A stretch of 36,563 bases of DNA from Cryobacterium melibiosiphilum. Lineage in GTDB: Bacteria > Actinomycetota > Actinomycetes > Actinomycetales > Microbacteriaceae. Position 1 is the first letter of the stretch, and each line of letters opens with the position of its first letter. Shown in pieces: positions 7,479-15,752 of this stretch. The position numbers and the translations under genes are program-made. Below the pieces are notes generated by a model that had not been told where the DNA came from, ran no database searches, and was given only the letters and a program-made list of their open reading frames with translations. The stretch spans positions 94,642 through 131,204 of the forward strand of contig NZ_QZVS01000088.1 of NCBI RefSeq assembly GCF_003602235.1, written 5' to 3'.

Positions 7479-8777
7479 CTACCGCCGCCGGGTCGAACCG
7501 TCGTGATCACTGATGGAGCCGAGAATCAGCGCGGCCTGCAGGATGAGCGCTTCGCGGGCCCCGGTGGCGTCATAGCCAATGACCTCGGAGACCCGCTTCA
7601 GGCGGTACCGCACGGTATTGGGGTGCACGAACAGTTCCCGGGCGGTGGCCTCGAGGGACCGGCCGTTGTCCAGGTAGCACCAGAGGGTGGTGAGCAACTC
7701 CGTCGAGTGGGCCTGCAGGGGGCGGTAGATGCGATGGATGAGCGTCGCGCGGGCGAGCGGGTCGCCGGCCAGGGCACGTTCGGGCAACAGGTCGTCGGCC
7801 TGCACCGGGCGCGGGGCGTTGCGCCAGGACCGGGCGACGGCAAAACCAGCGAGGGCCGCCTTGGCGCTCTTGGACGCATCCACCAGATTCGGCACCTCGT
7901 GGCCGAGCACGAGGTGCCCGGGGCCGAAAATGGGTTCCAGCTGCACGGCGATGTCCATGAAGCTGAGCGTGGGCTCGGTTCCCGTGCCGTGCCCGTTTCC
8001 CGCGGCCGCAGCCCCGGAACCGGCCGCAGCGGCCGTGGCGAGCGTGCCGGTGGCCGTGCCGGTGGCCGGTGTAGCGGCATCTGCCGTCGGCTCGGGGGAG
8101 GCGGGGCGGGCACGACCGATGACCAGGACGAGGCGATTGCCCTGCACCCCGATCAGCACATCCGCGGCCATGTGGCGGGCCGAGCGCCGCAGCTGGTCGA
8201 CATCGAGCATGCTGGGCGTCGTGCCCACGAGCACGCACACCTCGCCGTGTCCGTGCCAGCCGAGTGCGGCGATGCGGCTCGGCAGGTCGTCGTCGTATTC
8301 GCCGCTCAGGATCGAGTCGACGACGAGGGCCTCCAGCCGCGCGTCCCAGAGCCCGCGTGCCTCGGCGGCTCGGGCATAGACATCCGCGGCCCCGAATGCG
8401 ATCTCGCGGGAGTAGAGCAGGATCGCCTCACGCAGGGATTCGCTGCCGTCCTTCACGCGCTCCTCGACAACCTCCACGGTCACCCGAATCAGCTGCAGGG
8501 TCTGCTGCAGGCTGACCGAGCGCAGCAGTTCCCGGGGAGCCGCTCCGAACACGTCGGCCGCGATCCACGGGGTGGACTTCGGGTCGTCGAACCAGGAGAT
8601 GAAGGAGGTGATGCCGGCCTGCGCGACGAGACCGACCGCCGACCGCCGCCCCGGCGGCATATCGCCGTACCAGGGCAGCGTGTCCTCGAGACGTTTCAGG
8701 GTCGTCGTGCACAGCTCGCCGGAAATCGTGCGCAGCCAGTTGAGGGTCTGCTCTTTCGTTCGGGGCGCCGATGCCAC
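7479..8777 (-). CDS. fasR: PucR/CdaR-type regulator, FasR-like activator of fatty-acid synthesis
   Basis: The 432-aa protein ends in a PucR-type helix-turn-helix (residues about 366-398: SLEATARELFVHPNTVRYR). The middle and N-terminal parts match the CdaR/RsbRD-like regulatory region. Residues about 225-269 form a low-complexity Ala/Gly/Thr linker that splits the regulatory domain and is probably lineage-specific. Position between aceE and fabD is the same as for Streptomyces FasR, the PucR-like activator of the fabDHPF operon, so the function is assigned by synteny and family. The start is GTG, only 5 nt after the aceE stop, which suggests translational coupling to aceE. Confidence 0.88.
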   Translation of the reverse strand: MASAPRTKEQTLNWLRTISGELCTTTLKRLEDTLPWYGDMPPGRRSAVGLVAQAGITSFISWFDDPKSTPWIAADVFGAAPRELLRSVSLQQTLQLIRVTVEVVEERVKDGSESLREAILLYSREIAFGAADVYARAAEARGLWDARLEALVVDSILSGEYDDDLPSRIAALGWHGHGEVCVLVGTTPSMLDVDQLRRSARHMAADVLIGVQGNRLVLVIGRARPASPEPTADAATPATGTATGTLATAAAAGSGAAAAGNGHGTGTEPTLSFMDIAVQLEPIFGPGHLVLGHEVPNLVDASKSAKAALAGFAVARSWRNAPRPVQADDLLPERALAGDPLARATLIHRIYRPLQAHSTELLTTLWCYLDNGRSLEATARELFVHPNTVRYRLKRVSEVIGYDATGAREALILQAALILGSISDHDGSTRRR

Positions 8778-8782
8778 GTGTT

Positions 8783-11509
8783 TTAGCTCTCGCCCCCGGC
8801 CGATCCCGTGGTTCCAGCGCTGACGTCGTGCAGCCGGTAGCGTTCAATCGCCTGACCGGCGAAGCCCGGGTCGATCTCGCCCCGGCGGGCGAGCAGCTGC
8901 AGGGTACGCACGACCATCGAGGGACCGTCGATTTTGAAGAACCGGCGGGCGGCGGGGCGCGTGTCGGAGAAGCCGAAACCGTCGGCGCCGAGGGTGGCAA
9001 AGTCGCCGGGAACGAACTGTCGGATCTGGTCCGGCACGGCGTGCATGAAGTCGGTCACGGCCACGAAGGGTCCGGCCGCGTCGGCAAGCTTGCTGGTCAC
9101 GTACGGCGTCTTCGGGGCGGCATCCGGGTTCAGGAAATTGTATTCCTCGGCGGCGAGGCCGTCGCGGCGCAGTTCAGCCCAGGACGTGACCGACCAGACA
9201 TCGGCCGAGACTCCCCAGTCGTCGGCGAGCAGTTTCTGCGCCTCCAGGGCCCACGGCACCGAGACGCCCGAGGCCAGCAACTGGGCCTTGGGCCCGGCCG
9301 TCGCGGATGCACTGACCCGGTGCAGGCCGCGCAGGATGCCGTCAACGTCGACATCGGCCGGTTCGACCGGCTGAACCTGCGGCTCGTTGTAGACCGTGAT
9401 GTAGTACATGACGTTCGGGTCGGTGTGCGATCCGCCATACATGCGGTCGAGTCCGGCGCGCACGATGTGGCCGATCTCGTAGCCGTAGGCCGGGTCATAC
9501 GACACGACGGCCGGGTTCGTCGACGCGAGCAGCGGCGAGTGTCCGTCGGCGTGCTGCAGGCCCTCGCCCGTGAGAGTGGTGCGGCCGGCGGTGGCGCCGA
9601 TCATGAAACCACGGGCCATCTGGTCGCCGGCGGCCCAAAGGGCGTCGCCCGTGCGCTGGAAGCCGAACATCGAGTAGAAGACGTAGACCGGGATGAGCGG
9701 CTCGCCCTGTGTCGCATAGGAGGTGCCCACGTTGGTGAAGGCCGCGGCAGCGCCGGCCTCGTTGATTCCCACGTGCAGGATCTGGCCCTGGGCGCTCTCC
9801 TTGTAGGCGAGCAGCTGGGCGTGGTCCACCGAGGTGTAGTGCTGGCCGTTGGGGTTGTAGATCTTCGCATTCGGGAAGAATGCATCGATTCCGAAGGTGC
9901 GGGCCTCGTCGGGGATGATCGGCACGATGCGGTTGCCGAAGTCCTTGGCGCGCACGAGTTCCTTGAGCAGGCGCACGAAGGCCATCGTGGTGGCGATCTC
10001 CTGGGTGCCCGAACCCTTCTTGGTGATCGCGTAGGTCGAGTCTCCGGGCAGGTTCAGCGCCGTGTGCTTCGTGCGACGCTCGGGCAGGTACCCGCCGAGC
10101 GCGCGACGGCGTTCGTGCATATACTCGATGGCCTCGTCCTTGTCGCCGGGGGTGTAGTAGGGCGGCAGGTACGGGTTTTCCTCGAGCTGTGCATCCGTGA
10201 TCGGCACGTGCATGCTGTCGCGGAAGGTCTTGAGGTTGTCGAGGGTCATCTTCTTCATCTGGTGGGTCGCGTTGCGACCCTCGAAGCTCGGGCCGAGGCC
10301 GTAGCCCTTGACGGTCTTCGCGAGAATGACGGTCGGCTGGCCGGTGTGCTCGGATGCGGCCTTGAACGCCGCGTAGACCTTGCGGTAGTCGTGGCCGCCG
10401 CGCTTGAGGTTCCAGACGTCGTCGTCGCTGTACCCCTCGATGAGCTTGAGGGCCCGGGGGTCGCGGCCGAAGAAGTTCTCGCGCACGTAGGCGCCGCTCT
10501 CGGCCTTGTAGGTCTGGTAGTCACCGTCAGGAGTGACGTTCATCAGGTTGAGCAGGGCGCCGTCGGTGTCGCGCTTCAGCAGGTCGTCCCACTCGCGGCC
10601 CCAGACGACCTTGATGACGTTCCAGCCGGCACCGCGGAAAAAGCTTTCGAGCTCCTGGATGATCTTGCCGTTGCCGCGAACCGGGCCGTCGAGGCGCTGC
10701 AGGTTGCAGTTGATCACGAAGTTCAGGTTGTCGAGGCCTTCGTTGGCCGCGACCTGCAGCTGGCCGCGGCTTTCAACCTCGTCCATTTCGCCGTCGCCGA
10801 GGAACGCCCACACCTGCTGGTCGCTGGCGTCCTTGATGCCACGGTTGGTCAGGTACCGGTTGAGCTGCGCCTGGTAGATCGCGTTGATCGGGCCGAGCCC
10901 CATCGAGACGGTCGGAAACTGCCAGAACTCCGGCATCAAGCGCGGGTGCGGGTACGAGGAGACCCCGCCGCCGGCGTGGGACTTCTCCTGGCGGAAGCCG
11001 TCGAGCTGGTTCTCGGTCAAGCGGCCTTCGAGGAACGCGCGGGCGTAGGTGCCGGGGGAGGCGTGGCCCTGGATGAAGATCTGGTCGCCGCCGCCCGGGT
11101 GGTCCTGGCCGCGGAAGAAGTGGTTGAAGCCGACCTCGTAGAGGGCGGCGGATGACGCGTAGGTGGAGATGTGCCCGCCCACGGCGATGCCGGGGCGCTG
11201 GGCGCGGTGCACCAGAACGGCAGCGTTCCAGCGAATCCAGGCGCGGTAGCGACGTTCGATGTCCTCGTCGCCGGGAAATTCGGGCTCGTTCTCGGGCGCG
11301 ATCGTGTTGATGTAGTCCGTGGTGGGCACCATCGGCACGCCGAGGTGGAGTTCCTTGGAGCGCTTCAGCAGGCTCAGCATGATCTCGCGAGCGCGCTGGT
11401 GGCCGTGCGTGGCCACGAGGGAATCGAGCGACTCATTCCACTCTGCGGTCTCGGCCGGGTCGGCATCCAATTTGGTGACGGAGTACGGGTCCTGGTCGTT
11501 GACAGTCAC
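8783..11509 (-). CDS. aceE: Pyruvate dehydrogenase E1 component, homodimeric type
   Basis: This 908-aa thiamine-diphosphate enzyme decarboxylates pyruvate and acetylates the lipoyl domain of E2. The ThDP-binding motif runs from GDG (238-240) to NCN (267-269). The [23 protein letters not shown] region and the C-terminal transketolase-like part are complete, and the length is standard for AceE. I chose GTG 11509 because AGAGAGG stands 6 nt upstream and the protein then begins [12 protein letters not shown], as in relatives. The frame stays open for 45 further codons to GTG 11644 with no family similarity. It heads a minus-strand run with fasR and the fab genes, placing acetyl-CoA production next to its consumer pathway. 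Confidence 0.95.
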   Translation of the reverse strand: MTVNDQDPYSVTKLDADPAETAEWNESLDSLVATHGHQRAREIMLSLLKRSKELHLGVPMVPTTDYINTIAPENEPEFPGDEDIERRYRAWIRWNAAVLVHRAQRPGIAVGGHISTYASSAALYEVGFNHFFRGQDHPGGGDQIFIQGHASPGTYARAFLEGRLTENQLDGFRQEKSHAGGGVSSYPHPRLMPEFWQFPTVSMGLGPINAIYQAQLNRYLTNRGIKDASDQQVWAFLGDGEMDEVESRGQLQVAANEGLDNLNFVINCNLQRLDGPVRGNGKIIQELESFFRGAGWNVIKVVWGREWDDLLKRDTDGALLNLMNVTPDGDYQTYKAESGAYVRENFFGRDPRALKLIEGYSDDDVWNLKRGGHDYRKVYAAFKAASEHTGQPTVILAKTVKGYGLGPSFEGRNATHQMKKMTLDNLKTFRDSMHVPITDAQLEENPYLPPYYTPGDKDEAIEYMHERRRALGGYLPERRTKHTALNLPGDSTYAITKKGSGTQEIATTMAFVRLLKELVRAKDFGNRIVPIIPDEARTFGIDAFFPNAKIYNPNGQHYTSVDHAQLLAYKESAQGQILHVGINEAGAAAAFTNVGTSYATQGEPLIPVYVFYSMFGFQRTGDALWAAGDQMARGFMIGATAGRTTLTGEGLQHADGHSPLLASTNPAVVSYDPAYGYEIGHIVRAGLDRMYGGSHTDPNVMYYITVYNEPQVQPVEPADVDVDGILRGLHRVSASATAGPKAQLLASGVSVPWALEAQKLLADDWGVSADVWSVTSWAELRRDGLAAEEYNFLNPDAAPKTPYVTSKLADAAGPFVAVTDFMHAVPDQIRQFVPGDFATLGADGFGFSDTRPAARRFFKIDGPSMVVRTLQLLARRGEIDPGFAGQAIERYRLHDVSAGTTGSAGGES

Positions 11510-11647
11510 AGTTGACCTCTCTCTGGGGCAGTCTCCGCCCAGCACGTCGTTGCCGGCAGGTCGCCGGCGGCAGGGCGCGGTGGGTGGGTCGTGTCGAAGT
11601 GTCGTGCCAGCAGATAGCGGGTCGGTGAGGACCGTAGGCACCACGCC

Positions 11648-11653
11648 AGCCTA
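11648..11653 (-). promoter_or_regulatory. aceE: Putative -10 box of aceE
   Basis: TAGGCT on the minus strand puts a start site near 11641, giving a leader of about 130 nt before the GTG at 11509. A GTG (11641) exactly 6 nt downstream leaves a leaderless N-terminal extension as an alternative. Confidence 0.4.
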
Positions 11654-11671
11654 CCGATTCCGCATCCCGTT

Positions 11672-11700
11672 CGCGCGCGGTGCCGCGCGCGGGTTAAGCT
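11672..11700 (+). promoter_or_regulatory. Putative peroxiredoxin promoter with 20-bp GC palindrome
   Basis: A perfect inverted repeat CGCGCGCGG-TG-CCGCGCGCG (11672-11691) lies just before TAAGCT (11695-11700), a good -10 box for the peroxiredoxin gene. It overlaps the expected -35, so it may be an operator or simply a stem. The rest of the 241-bp gap up to aceE holds only leader sequence and the aceE -10. Confidence 0.4.
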
Positions 11701-11750
11701 GTGGCACCGGCTCAGCCGCGCCTATGGCGGTCGGGGGAGAGACGTGCACC

Positions 11751-12227
11751 ATGGCTTTGGAAAACGATACCCAAGCACCCGATTTCGAACTGCTCAACCA
11801 GTTCGGGGAACGGATCCAGCTCAGCCAGTTTCGGGGCGAGAAGGCCGTCGCCCTCGTTTTCTTTCCGCTGGCATTCTCCGGGATTTGCAGCGGTGAGCTG
11901 TGCGCGCTGCGGGACAACATCGCCCTGTTCGCCGACAGCGGAGTGGAACTCCTCGGGATCTCCGTCGATTCCCGTCATGCTCTGCGCGCGTTCGGAGAGC
12001 AGGAGAAGTACGGTTTCAGCCTGCTCGCCGACTTCTGGCCGCACGGCGGGGTCGCCAAGGAGTACGGCGTTTTCCTGGACGAGAAGGGGTTCGCGAACCG
12101 GGCAACCTTCGTGATCGACCGGAGCGGCATCATCCGTGCGAGTTTCATCACGGCGCCGGGGGAAGCCCGCTCGATCAGCGACTATCGCGCGGCGCTCGAC
12201 ATGCTGCAGCCGGTGTTGCCCGGCTGA
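11751..12227 (+). CDS. Peroxiredoxin, AhpE/thiol-specific antioxidant family
   Basis: The 158-aa thioredoxin-fold protein reduces peroxides. The peroxidatic cysteine is Cys46 in PLAFSGICSGELC; Cys51 follows five residues later, and there is no C-terminal resolving cysteine, which fits the one-cysteine AhpE class reduced by an outside thiol such as mycothiol. Conserved elements include APDFELLNQFGERIQLSQFRG, ISVDS, FSLLADFWPHGGVAKEYGV and RATFVIDRSGIIR. The start is ATG 11751 with GGGGGAGAG about 9 nt upstream; the frame is open further 5' but without initiation signals. No partner reductase is adjacent. Confidence 0.93.
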   Translation: MALENDTQAPDFELLNQFGERIQLSQFRGEKAVALVFFPLAFSGICSGELCALRDNIALFADSGVELLGISVDSRHALRAFGEQEKYGFSLLADFWPHGGVAKEYGVFLDEKGFANRATFVIDRSGIIRASFITAPGEARSISDYRAALDMLQPVLPG

Positions 12228-12263
12228 GCTCACAACGTCGTCAGACCCGACTCCAGAAACGGC

Positions 12264-12269
12264 TATAGT
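12264..12269 (+). promoter_or_regulatory. Putative -10 box of tRNA-Val
   Basis: TATAGT, close to consensus, is placed 33 bp before the mature tRNA, allowing a short 5' leader for RNase P removal. The -35 is not obvious. Confidence 0.5.
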
Positions 12270-12302
12270 AAAGGTTCACCCCGGGCTGCAATGCGGCCGC
12301 GG

Positions 12303-12378
12303 GGGCCTTTAGCTCAGTTGGTAGAGCGCCACGTTTACACCGTGGATGTCATCGGTTCGAGCCCGGTAGGGCCCACCA
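12303..12378 (+). tRNA. tRNA-Val (anticodon TAC)
   Basis: All cloverleaf parts can be drawn: acceptor GGGCCTT with AGGGCCC (one G-U pair), D-arm GCTC/GAGC, anticodon stem CCACG/CGTGG around loop TTTACAC, and T-arm ATCGG/CCGGT around TTCGAGC. The anticodon TAC is at 12336-12338. The CCA end (12376-12378) is encoded. Confidence 0.97.
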
Positions 12379-12494
12379 CCGTATTTTCAGAGCTTTTCTG
12401 TCGCCCATCTCGGAGTTGTCTCTGGCCTCGGGCCGCCCCCACGTCGTAGTGTGGTCATCACCACGTCGGTGCGAGGGCAGGAGGCCGATCCACC

Positions 12495-13178
12495 ATGGCA
12501 TCCTCGGACTTTGCCGAGAGTGACAGCGTCATCCGCCCTGAGAATTCGCGGCTGTGCGTCCGGTTTGTCGAGGCTTTGCCCGTGACTGGCGCCGCCGTGT
12601 CCGTTTTTGGCGGGATGGTTCCGGAAACGTCGATCTGTGCGAGTGACCCGTTGGCCGCCCGGCTCGATGAAATCCAGTTCGATCTGGGCGAGGGGCCTCG
12701 CTGGGAATCGGTCCGGTCGCGTCTTCCCGTTCACGAGGCCTACGTCCAGCAGTCCGCGCACGAAAACTGGCCGATGTTCGGTGCCGCGTTGAAGCGCACC
12801 GGCGTCGAGTCGCTTTTTGTCTACCCGCTGTCCGTCGCGGCCCTCGATGTCGGGGTCGTCGAGCTGTACAGCCTGACGCCGGGACCACTGAGCGCCCAAG
12901 ACCACGCGATCGCCCGCGCCCTGGCGTCTGAGACGGCCTGGACGCTGCTCGACCACCTCCTCAGCATGCAGGAGGCAGCTCGCACCACCGAACCCCGCGA
13001 CAATGCACCGCTCTCGCGGCGTGAGATCCACCAGGCCACCGGGATGGTCCTCGTGCAGCTGGAATCCAACGCCACCGAGGCCCTGCTCGTCATGCGGGCC
13101 CACGCCTTCTCGCACGACCGCTCGCTGCGAGACGTGGCCTCTGACATCGTCGAACGCCGACTCGTCTTCGCTGCCTGA
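12495..13178 (+). CDS. GAF-ANTAR protein A1 (putative RNA-binding antiterminator)
   Basis: The 227-aa protein has an N-terminal GAF-like sensor (residues about 20-155; landmarks ARLDEIQFDLGEGP and VESLFVYPLSV) and a C-terminal ANTAR domain (174-223; SRREIHQATGMVLVQL then EALLVMRAHA and LRDVASDIVERRL). ANTAR domains bind dual hexaloop RNA hairpins and prevent termination; here that role is inferred from the family. Where its paralogue A2 and the B-type proteins have GPC in the GAF domain, this one has Arg69 (GEGPRW), so it lacks that cysteine. GCAGGAGG stands 10 nt before the ATG. It is the first gene of a four-gene A-B-A-B array. Confidence 0.9.
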   Translation: MASSDFAESDSVIRPENSRLCVRFVEALPVTGAAVSVFGGMVPETSICASDPLAARLDEIQFDLGEGPRWESVRSRLPVHEAYVQQSAHENWPMFGAALKRTGVESLFVYPLSVAALDVGVVELYSLTPGPLSAQDHAIARALASETAWTLLDHLLSMQEAARTTEPRDNAPLSRREIHQATGMVLVQLESNATEALLVMRAHAFSHDRSLRDVASDIVERRLVFAA

Positions 13179-13201
13179 CCGGTGTTCGCGGCCTGATTTT
13201 C

Positions 13202-13231
13202 TTGAGTCAACCTCAGTATTGGTCGTACACT
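13202..13231 (+). promoter_or_regulatory. Promoter of GAF-ANTAR gene B1 (leaderless)
   Basis: TTGAGT (13202-13207), an 18-bp spacer and TACACT (13226-13231) are followed after 6 nt by the GTG start at 13238. GGAGG lies only 1 nt before the GTG, too close to be a ribosome site. Confidence 0.65.
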
Positions 13232-13237
13232 GGAGGC

Positions 13238-13951
13238 GTGGTCATCCTCTCTCGGGCCTCACGCGTCAGCGAGGCCTTCGTCAAGCTCACCGATGCGTTG
13301 GTGGGCCAATTCGACGTCCTCGACGTGCTGCACACCCTGGTGGAACAGTCCGTCGAACTCCTCGATGCCACCGCCGCCGGGCTCCTGCTCGCCGATCCGA
13401 GCGGGCACCTGCAGGTGCTGGCATCCACGAGCGAGGCGAGCCAGCTTGTCGAGGTGTTGCAGAGCCAGGCCGGGGTAGGCCCGTGCGTCGATTCCTACAA
13501 GACCGGCAAGGTCGTCACGCTCGCGGACATCCAAGCCGACGGTGACCGGTACCCTGACTTTCAGGCCGCCGCCCTCTCCCAGGGATTCCAGTCCGTGCAC
13601 GCGATCCCGATGCGGGTGCGCCCGCGCACCATCGGGGCGCTGAATCTCTTCCGCATGGAGAAGGGCGAGATGACGGCCGACGATGCCTCGATCGGGCAGG
13701 CGCTGGCCGACGTCGCAACCATCAGCATCCTGCAGGAACGCACTTTTCGTGAGAACACAATGGTGAACGAGCAGCTCCAGCGGGCTCTCACCAGCCGCAT
13801 CCTGATCGAGCAGGCCAAGGGAGTCATCGCGCAGCGCAGCAGCGTAGACATGGATGAGGCCTTCAGCCGACTGCGTGCGTATGCCCGCTCCAACAATGAG
13901 GCCATGCACGACACCGCGCGCAGTGTGATCAACCGCGACATCACCCTGTAG
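13238..13951 (+). CDS. GAF-ANTAR protein B1 (putative RNA-binding antiterminator)
   Basis: The 237-aa protein starts with a helix (VSEAFVKLTDALVGQFDVLDVLHTL has the coiled-coil look of GAF signalling helices; residues about 8-35), followed by a GAF domain (about 30-165) with Cys83 in GVGPCVDSY and FQSVHAIPMRV. The ANTAR domain is at 186-235 (SRILIEQAKGVIAQRSS, then FSRLRAYARSNN). It is the same length as B2 and clearly its paralogue. GTG 13238 is chosen because a good promoter ends 6 nt upstream; an upstream TTG at 13202 would lie inside that promoter's -35. It probably senses a small molecule or redox state and acts on RNA, but ligand and target are unknown. Confidence 0.9.
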   Translation: MVILSRASRVSEAFVKLTDALVGQFDVLDVLHTLVEQSVELLDATAAGLLLADPSGHLQVLASTSEASQLVEVLQSQAGVGPCVDSYKTGKVVTLADIQADGDRYPDFQAAALSQGFQSVHAIPMRVRPRTIGALNLFRMEKGEMTADDASIGQALADVATISILQERTFRENTMVNEQLQRALTSRILIEQAKGVIAQRSSVDMDEAFSRLRAYARSNNEAMHDTARSVINRDITL

Positions 13952-14086
13952 CAGCACACGACGAGCACCTCCTCAGGCAGTTGGGCGCACGCCTCAGCCT
14001 GGCCCGCTACGCTATTCGTACCCGCACCGGGGTTTTCGGCTTCACGGCTGTCTGTCCTTCGCTCGCGGATCGAGGTGGGGGCGGCT

Positions 14087-14860
14087 GTGTCTGATCGCGT
14101 CGCCTTTGAAACGGCCGTTCACGCGCTGTCTCTGGCACCCGAACGGGGAACGAGCCTCTGCGAGCCTTTTCTCTCGGCCCTCCCCATCGACCGGGCGGCC
14201 ATTTCGACGCTGGGCCCGCCCTTCGCCCGGGAAACCCTGTTCGCGACGGATGCCACGGCGGCTCGCTTCGATGAAATCCAACTCGACCTGGGGGAGGGCC
14301 CGTGCTGGTGTGCGGTGAGGACCCGTCGTCCGGTGCTGGTGTGGGACATCTTGGGTGGGGACGGTCAGGGTGGGGACGGTCAGGGCGGCGGCATCCACGC
14401 GGGGCCTGTTCGCAGCGAACCGAGCCCGGGCCGAGAACTTCAGTGGCCGACCCTGCGCGAAGCCGTCACCACGCTCGACGTCGCGGCTGTCTACGCTTTT
14501 CCCCTCATGGTGGGTGCGCTCACCGTCGGCGCGGTCGACCTGCACACCCGGGTGCCCGGTCGCCTCGACGATGTGCAGATCGTCGACGCCCAGATCCTTG
14601 CCGGCCTTGCAGCGCGGCATGTGCTTCGCCGGGCCTTGGACGCACGCAAGCTTGATGTTGCGGCAGACGACGCCTCGGGCTTCTCGCGCCGCGCCGTACA
14701 CCAGGCGACCGGCATGGTCCTGGCGCAGATGAATTCCAGCGCCGCTGACGCCCTGTTGATGATCCACGGCCATGCCTTCTCGAGCGGACGATCCGTGCGT
14801 GAGATCGCAGCCGATGTGGTGGCGCGCCGATTGGATTTTTCCACGCTGGACGAGTCCTGA
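14087..14860 (+). CDS. GAF-ANTAR protein A2 (putative RNA-binding antiterminator)
   Basis: The 257-aa protein is a paralogue of A1: the GAF part shares ARFDEIQLDLGEGP, and the ANTAR domain (200-249) reads SRRAVHQATGMVLAQM, then ADALLMIHGHAF and VREIAADVVARRL. It is 30 residues longer than A1, chiefly because of a Gly/Asp/Gln-rich insert after VLVWDI that is coded by a DNA repeat. Unlike A1 it keeps GPC (Cys73) and adds Cys75. GTG 14087 is preferred, since GAGGTGGGGG lies 5-6 nt upstream; GTG 14075 is an in-frame alternative inside that ribosome site. B2 follows 25 bp downstream, so the two are probably co-transcribed. Confidence 0.88.
   Translation: MSDRVAFETAVHALSLAPERGTSLCEPFLSALPIDRAAISTLGPPFARETLFATDATAARFDEIQLDLGEGPCWCAVRTRRPVLVWDILGGDGQGGDGQGGGIHAGPVRSEPSPGRELQWPTLREAVTTLDVAAVYAFPLMVGALTVGAVDLHTRVPGRLDDVQIVDAQILAGLAARHVLRRALDARKLDVAADDASGFSRRAVHQATGMVLAQMNSSAADALLMIHGHAFSSGRSVREIAADVVARRLDFSTLDES
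14353..14382. repeat. 15-bp tandem duplication inside GAF-ANTAR A2
   Basis: GGGTGGGGACGGTCA is present twice in direct succession and encodes the repeated GGDGQ insert in a loop of the GAF domain. It is in frame, so copy-number change would not disrupt the gene. Confidence 0.9.
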
Positions 14861-14872
14861 GTGGTCCCGTCG

Positions 14873-14878
14873 TAGGAT
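14873..14878 (+). promoter_or_regulatory. -10 box of GAF-ANTAR gene B2 (possible leaderless start)
   Basis: TAGGAT ends 7 nt before ATG 14886, and no ribosome site precedes that ATG. The box lies just after the A2 stop codon, so B2 may be made both from the A2 transcript and on its own. Confidence 0.5.
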
Positions 14879-14885
14879 TGCAGAC

Positions 14886-15599
14886 ATGGTGACCAAAACT
14901 CGGGAGGGTCAGCTTGTCGAGACCTTCGTGACCCTTGCCGACACGCTCGTCGCGGACTACGACATAGTTGACCTGCTCCACACGCTCGTGGAGAAATGTG
15001 CCGCGCTCCTGGAGGCGTCCGCCGCGGGAATCATCCTGTCCGCGGGCGACGGCGAGCTCGAGGTCGTCGCGTCGACCAATGAGCGCAGCCGACTCGTCGA
15101 GATCCTCCAATTGCACGCCGGAAGCGGCCCTTGCGTGGAAAGCTTCACCACCGGCCATGCCGTGTCGATACCCGACATCGCCGTGCTCGGCGACAAATGG
15201 CCGCGTTTTCAGAGCGGCGCCCTCGAGCAGGGTTTCTCCTCAATGCACGCCGTGCCCCTTCGGCTGCGAGACACCACGATCGGGTCTCTGAACCTGTTTT
15301 GGGACCGAGTCGGCGGCCTGAGCGACGTCGATACCCTCGCCGTGCAGGCCCTGGCCGACGTTGCGACGATTGGAATCCTGCAGGAACGGGCCATTCGCGA
15401 GAGCGACGTGGTACGCCAGCAGTTGCAGCATGCTCTCAACAGTCGCGTCATGATCGAGCAGGCCAAGGGCGTCGTCGCCTACGTCAACGACGTTCATATG
15501 GGCGATGCCTTCTCGCTGATTCGTGATTACGCTCGAAGAAACGGCATCCCGTTGGCCGAAGTCGCCGAGCAGATCGTCAATCGCGCGCTCAAGATTTAG
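14886..15599 (+). CDS. GAF-ANTAR protein B2 (putative RNA-binding antiterminator)
   Basis: The 237-aa product aligns along its whole length with B1 without obvious gaps. It has an N-terminal helix (LVETFVTLADTLVADYDIVD), a GAF domain with Cys83 in GSGPCVESF at exactly the same position as in B1 and FSSMHAVPLRL, and an ANTAR domain at 186-235 (SRVMIEQAKGVVAYVND, then FSLIRDYARRNG). The pairing A2-B2 repeats the pairing A1-B1. It is likely a cytosolic sensor that binds RNA as a dimer. I recognise no target hairpin pair in the neighbouring gaps and no histidine kinase partner. Confidence 0.9.
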   Translation: MVTKTREGQLVETFVTLADTLVADYDIVDLLHTLVEKCAALLEASAAGIILSAGDGELEVVASTNERSRLVEILQLHAGSGPCVESFTTGHAVSIPDIAVLGDKWPRFQSGALEQGFSSMHAVPLRLRDTTIGSLNLFWDRVGGLSDVDTLAVQALADVATIGILQERAIRESDVVRQQLQHALNSRVMIEQAKGVVAYVNDVHMGDAFSLIRDYARRNGIPLAEVAEQIVNRALKI

Positions 15600-15671
15600 C
15601 TCGGACAACCGGCTGGCGCTGATGCCGACGAAAACTCACTTCGAGGCGTCGCGCGATTCCGGGCAGCGGCG

Positions 15672-15677
15672 TAGACT
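15672..15677 (+). promoter_or_regulatory. Putative -10 box of the 111-aa gene
   Basis: TAGACT lies 75 bp before ATG 15753, which would give a leader of roughly 70 nt. No clear -35 is seen. Confidence 0.4.
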
Positions 15678-15752
15678 GGCCCGTGCCGCCCCGGACCCTG
15701 GTAGCGCACAAGTAGACGTGAGCTTCGAGGGGAGACCCTTCCGAGGGAGACC

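Noticed and set aside
8771..11155. A 794-codon plus-strand open frame opposite aceE, and similar long antisense frames at 3695-4999, 5311-6636, 7452-8786 and 26085-27761 (minus)
   Set aside because: They mirror strong coding genes in high-GC DNA, show no family motifs and have compositions (rich in Arg, Gly, Val, Asp) expected of antisense frames.
13202..13237. TTG start for GAF-ANTAR B1 giving 12 more residues
   Set aside because: It coincides with the probable -35 box, has no ribosome site, and B2, the full-length paralogue, has no such extension.
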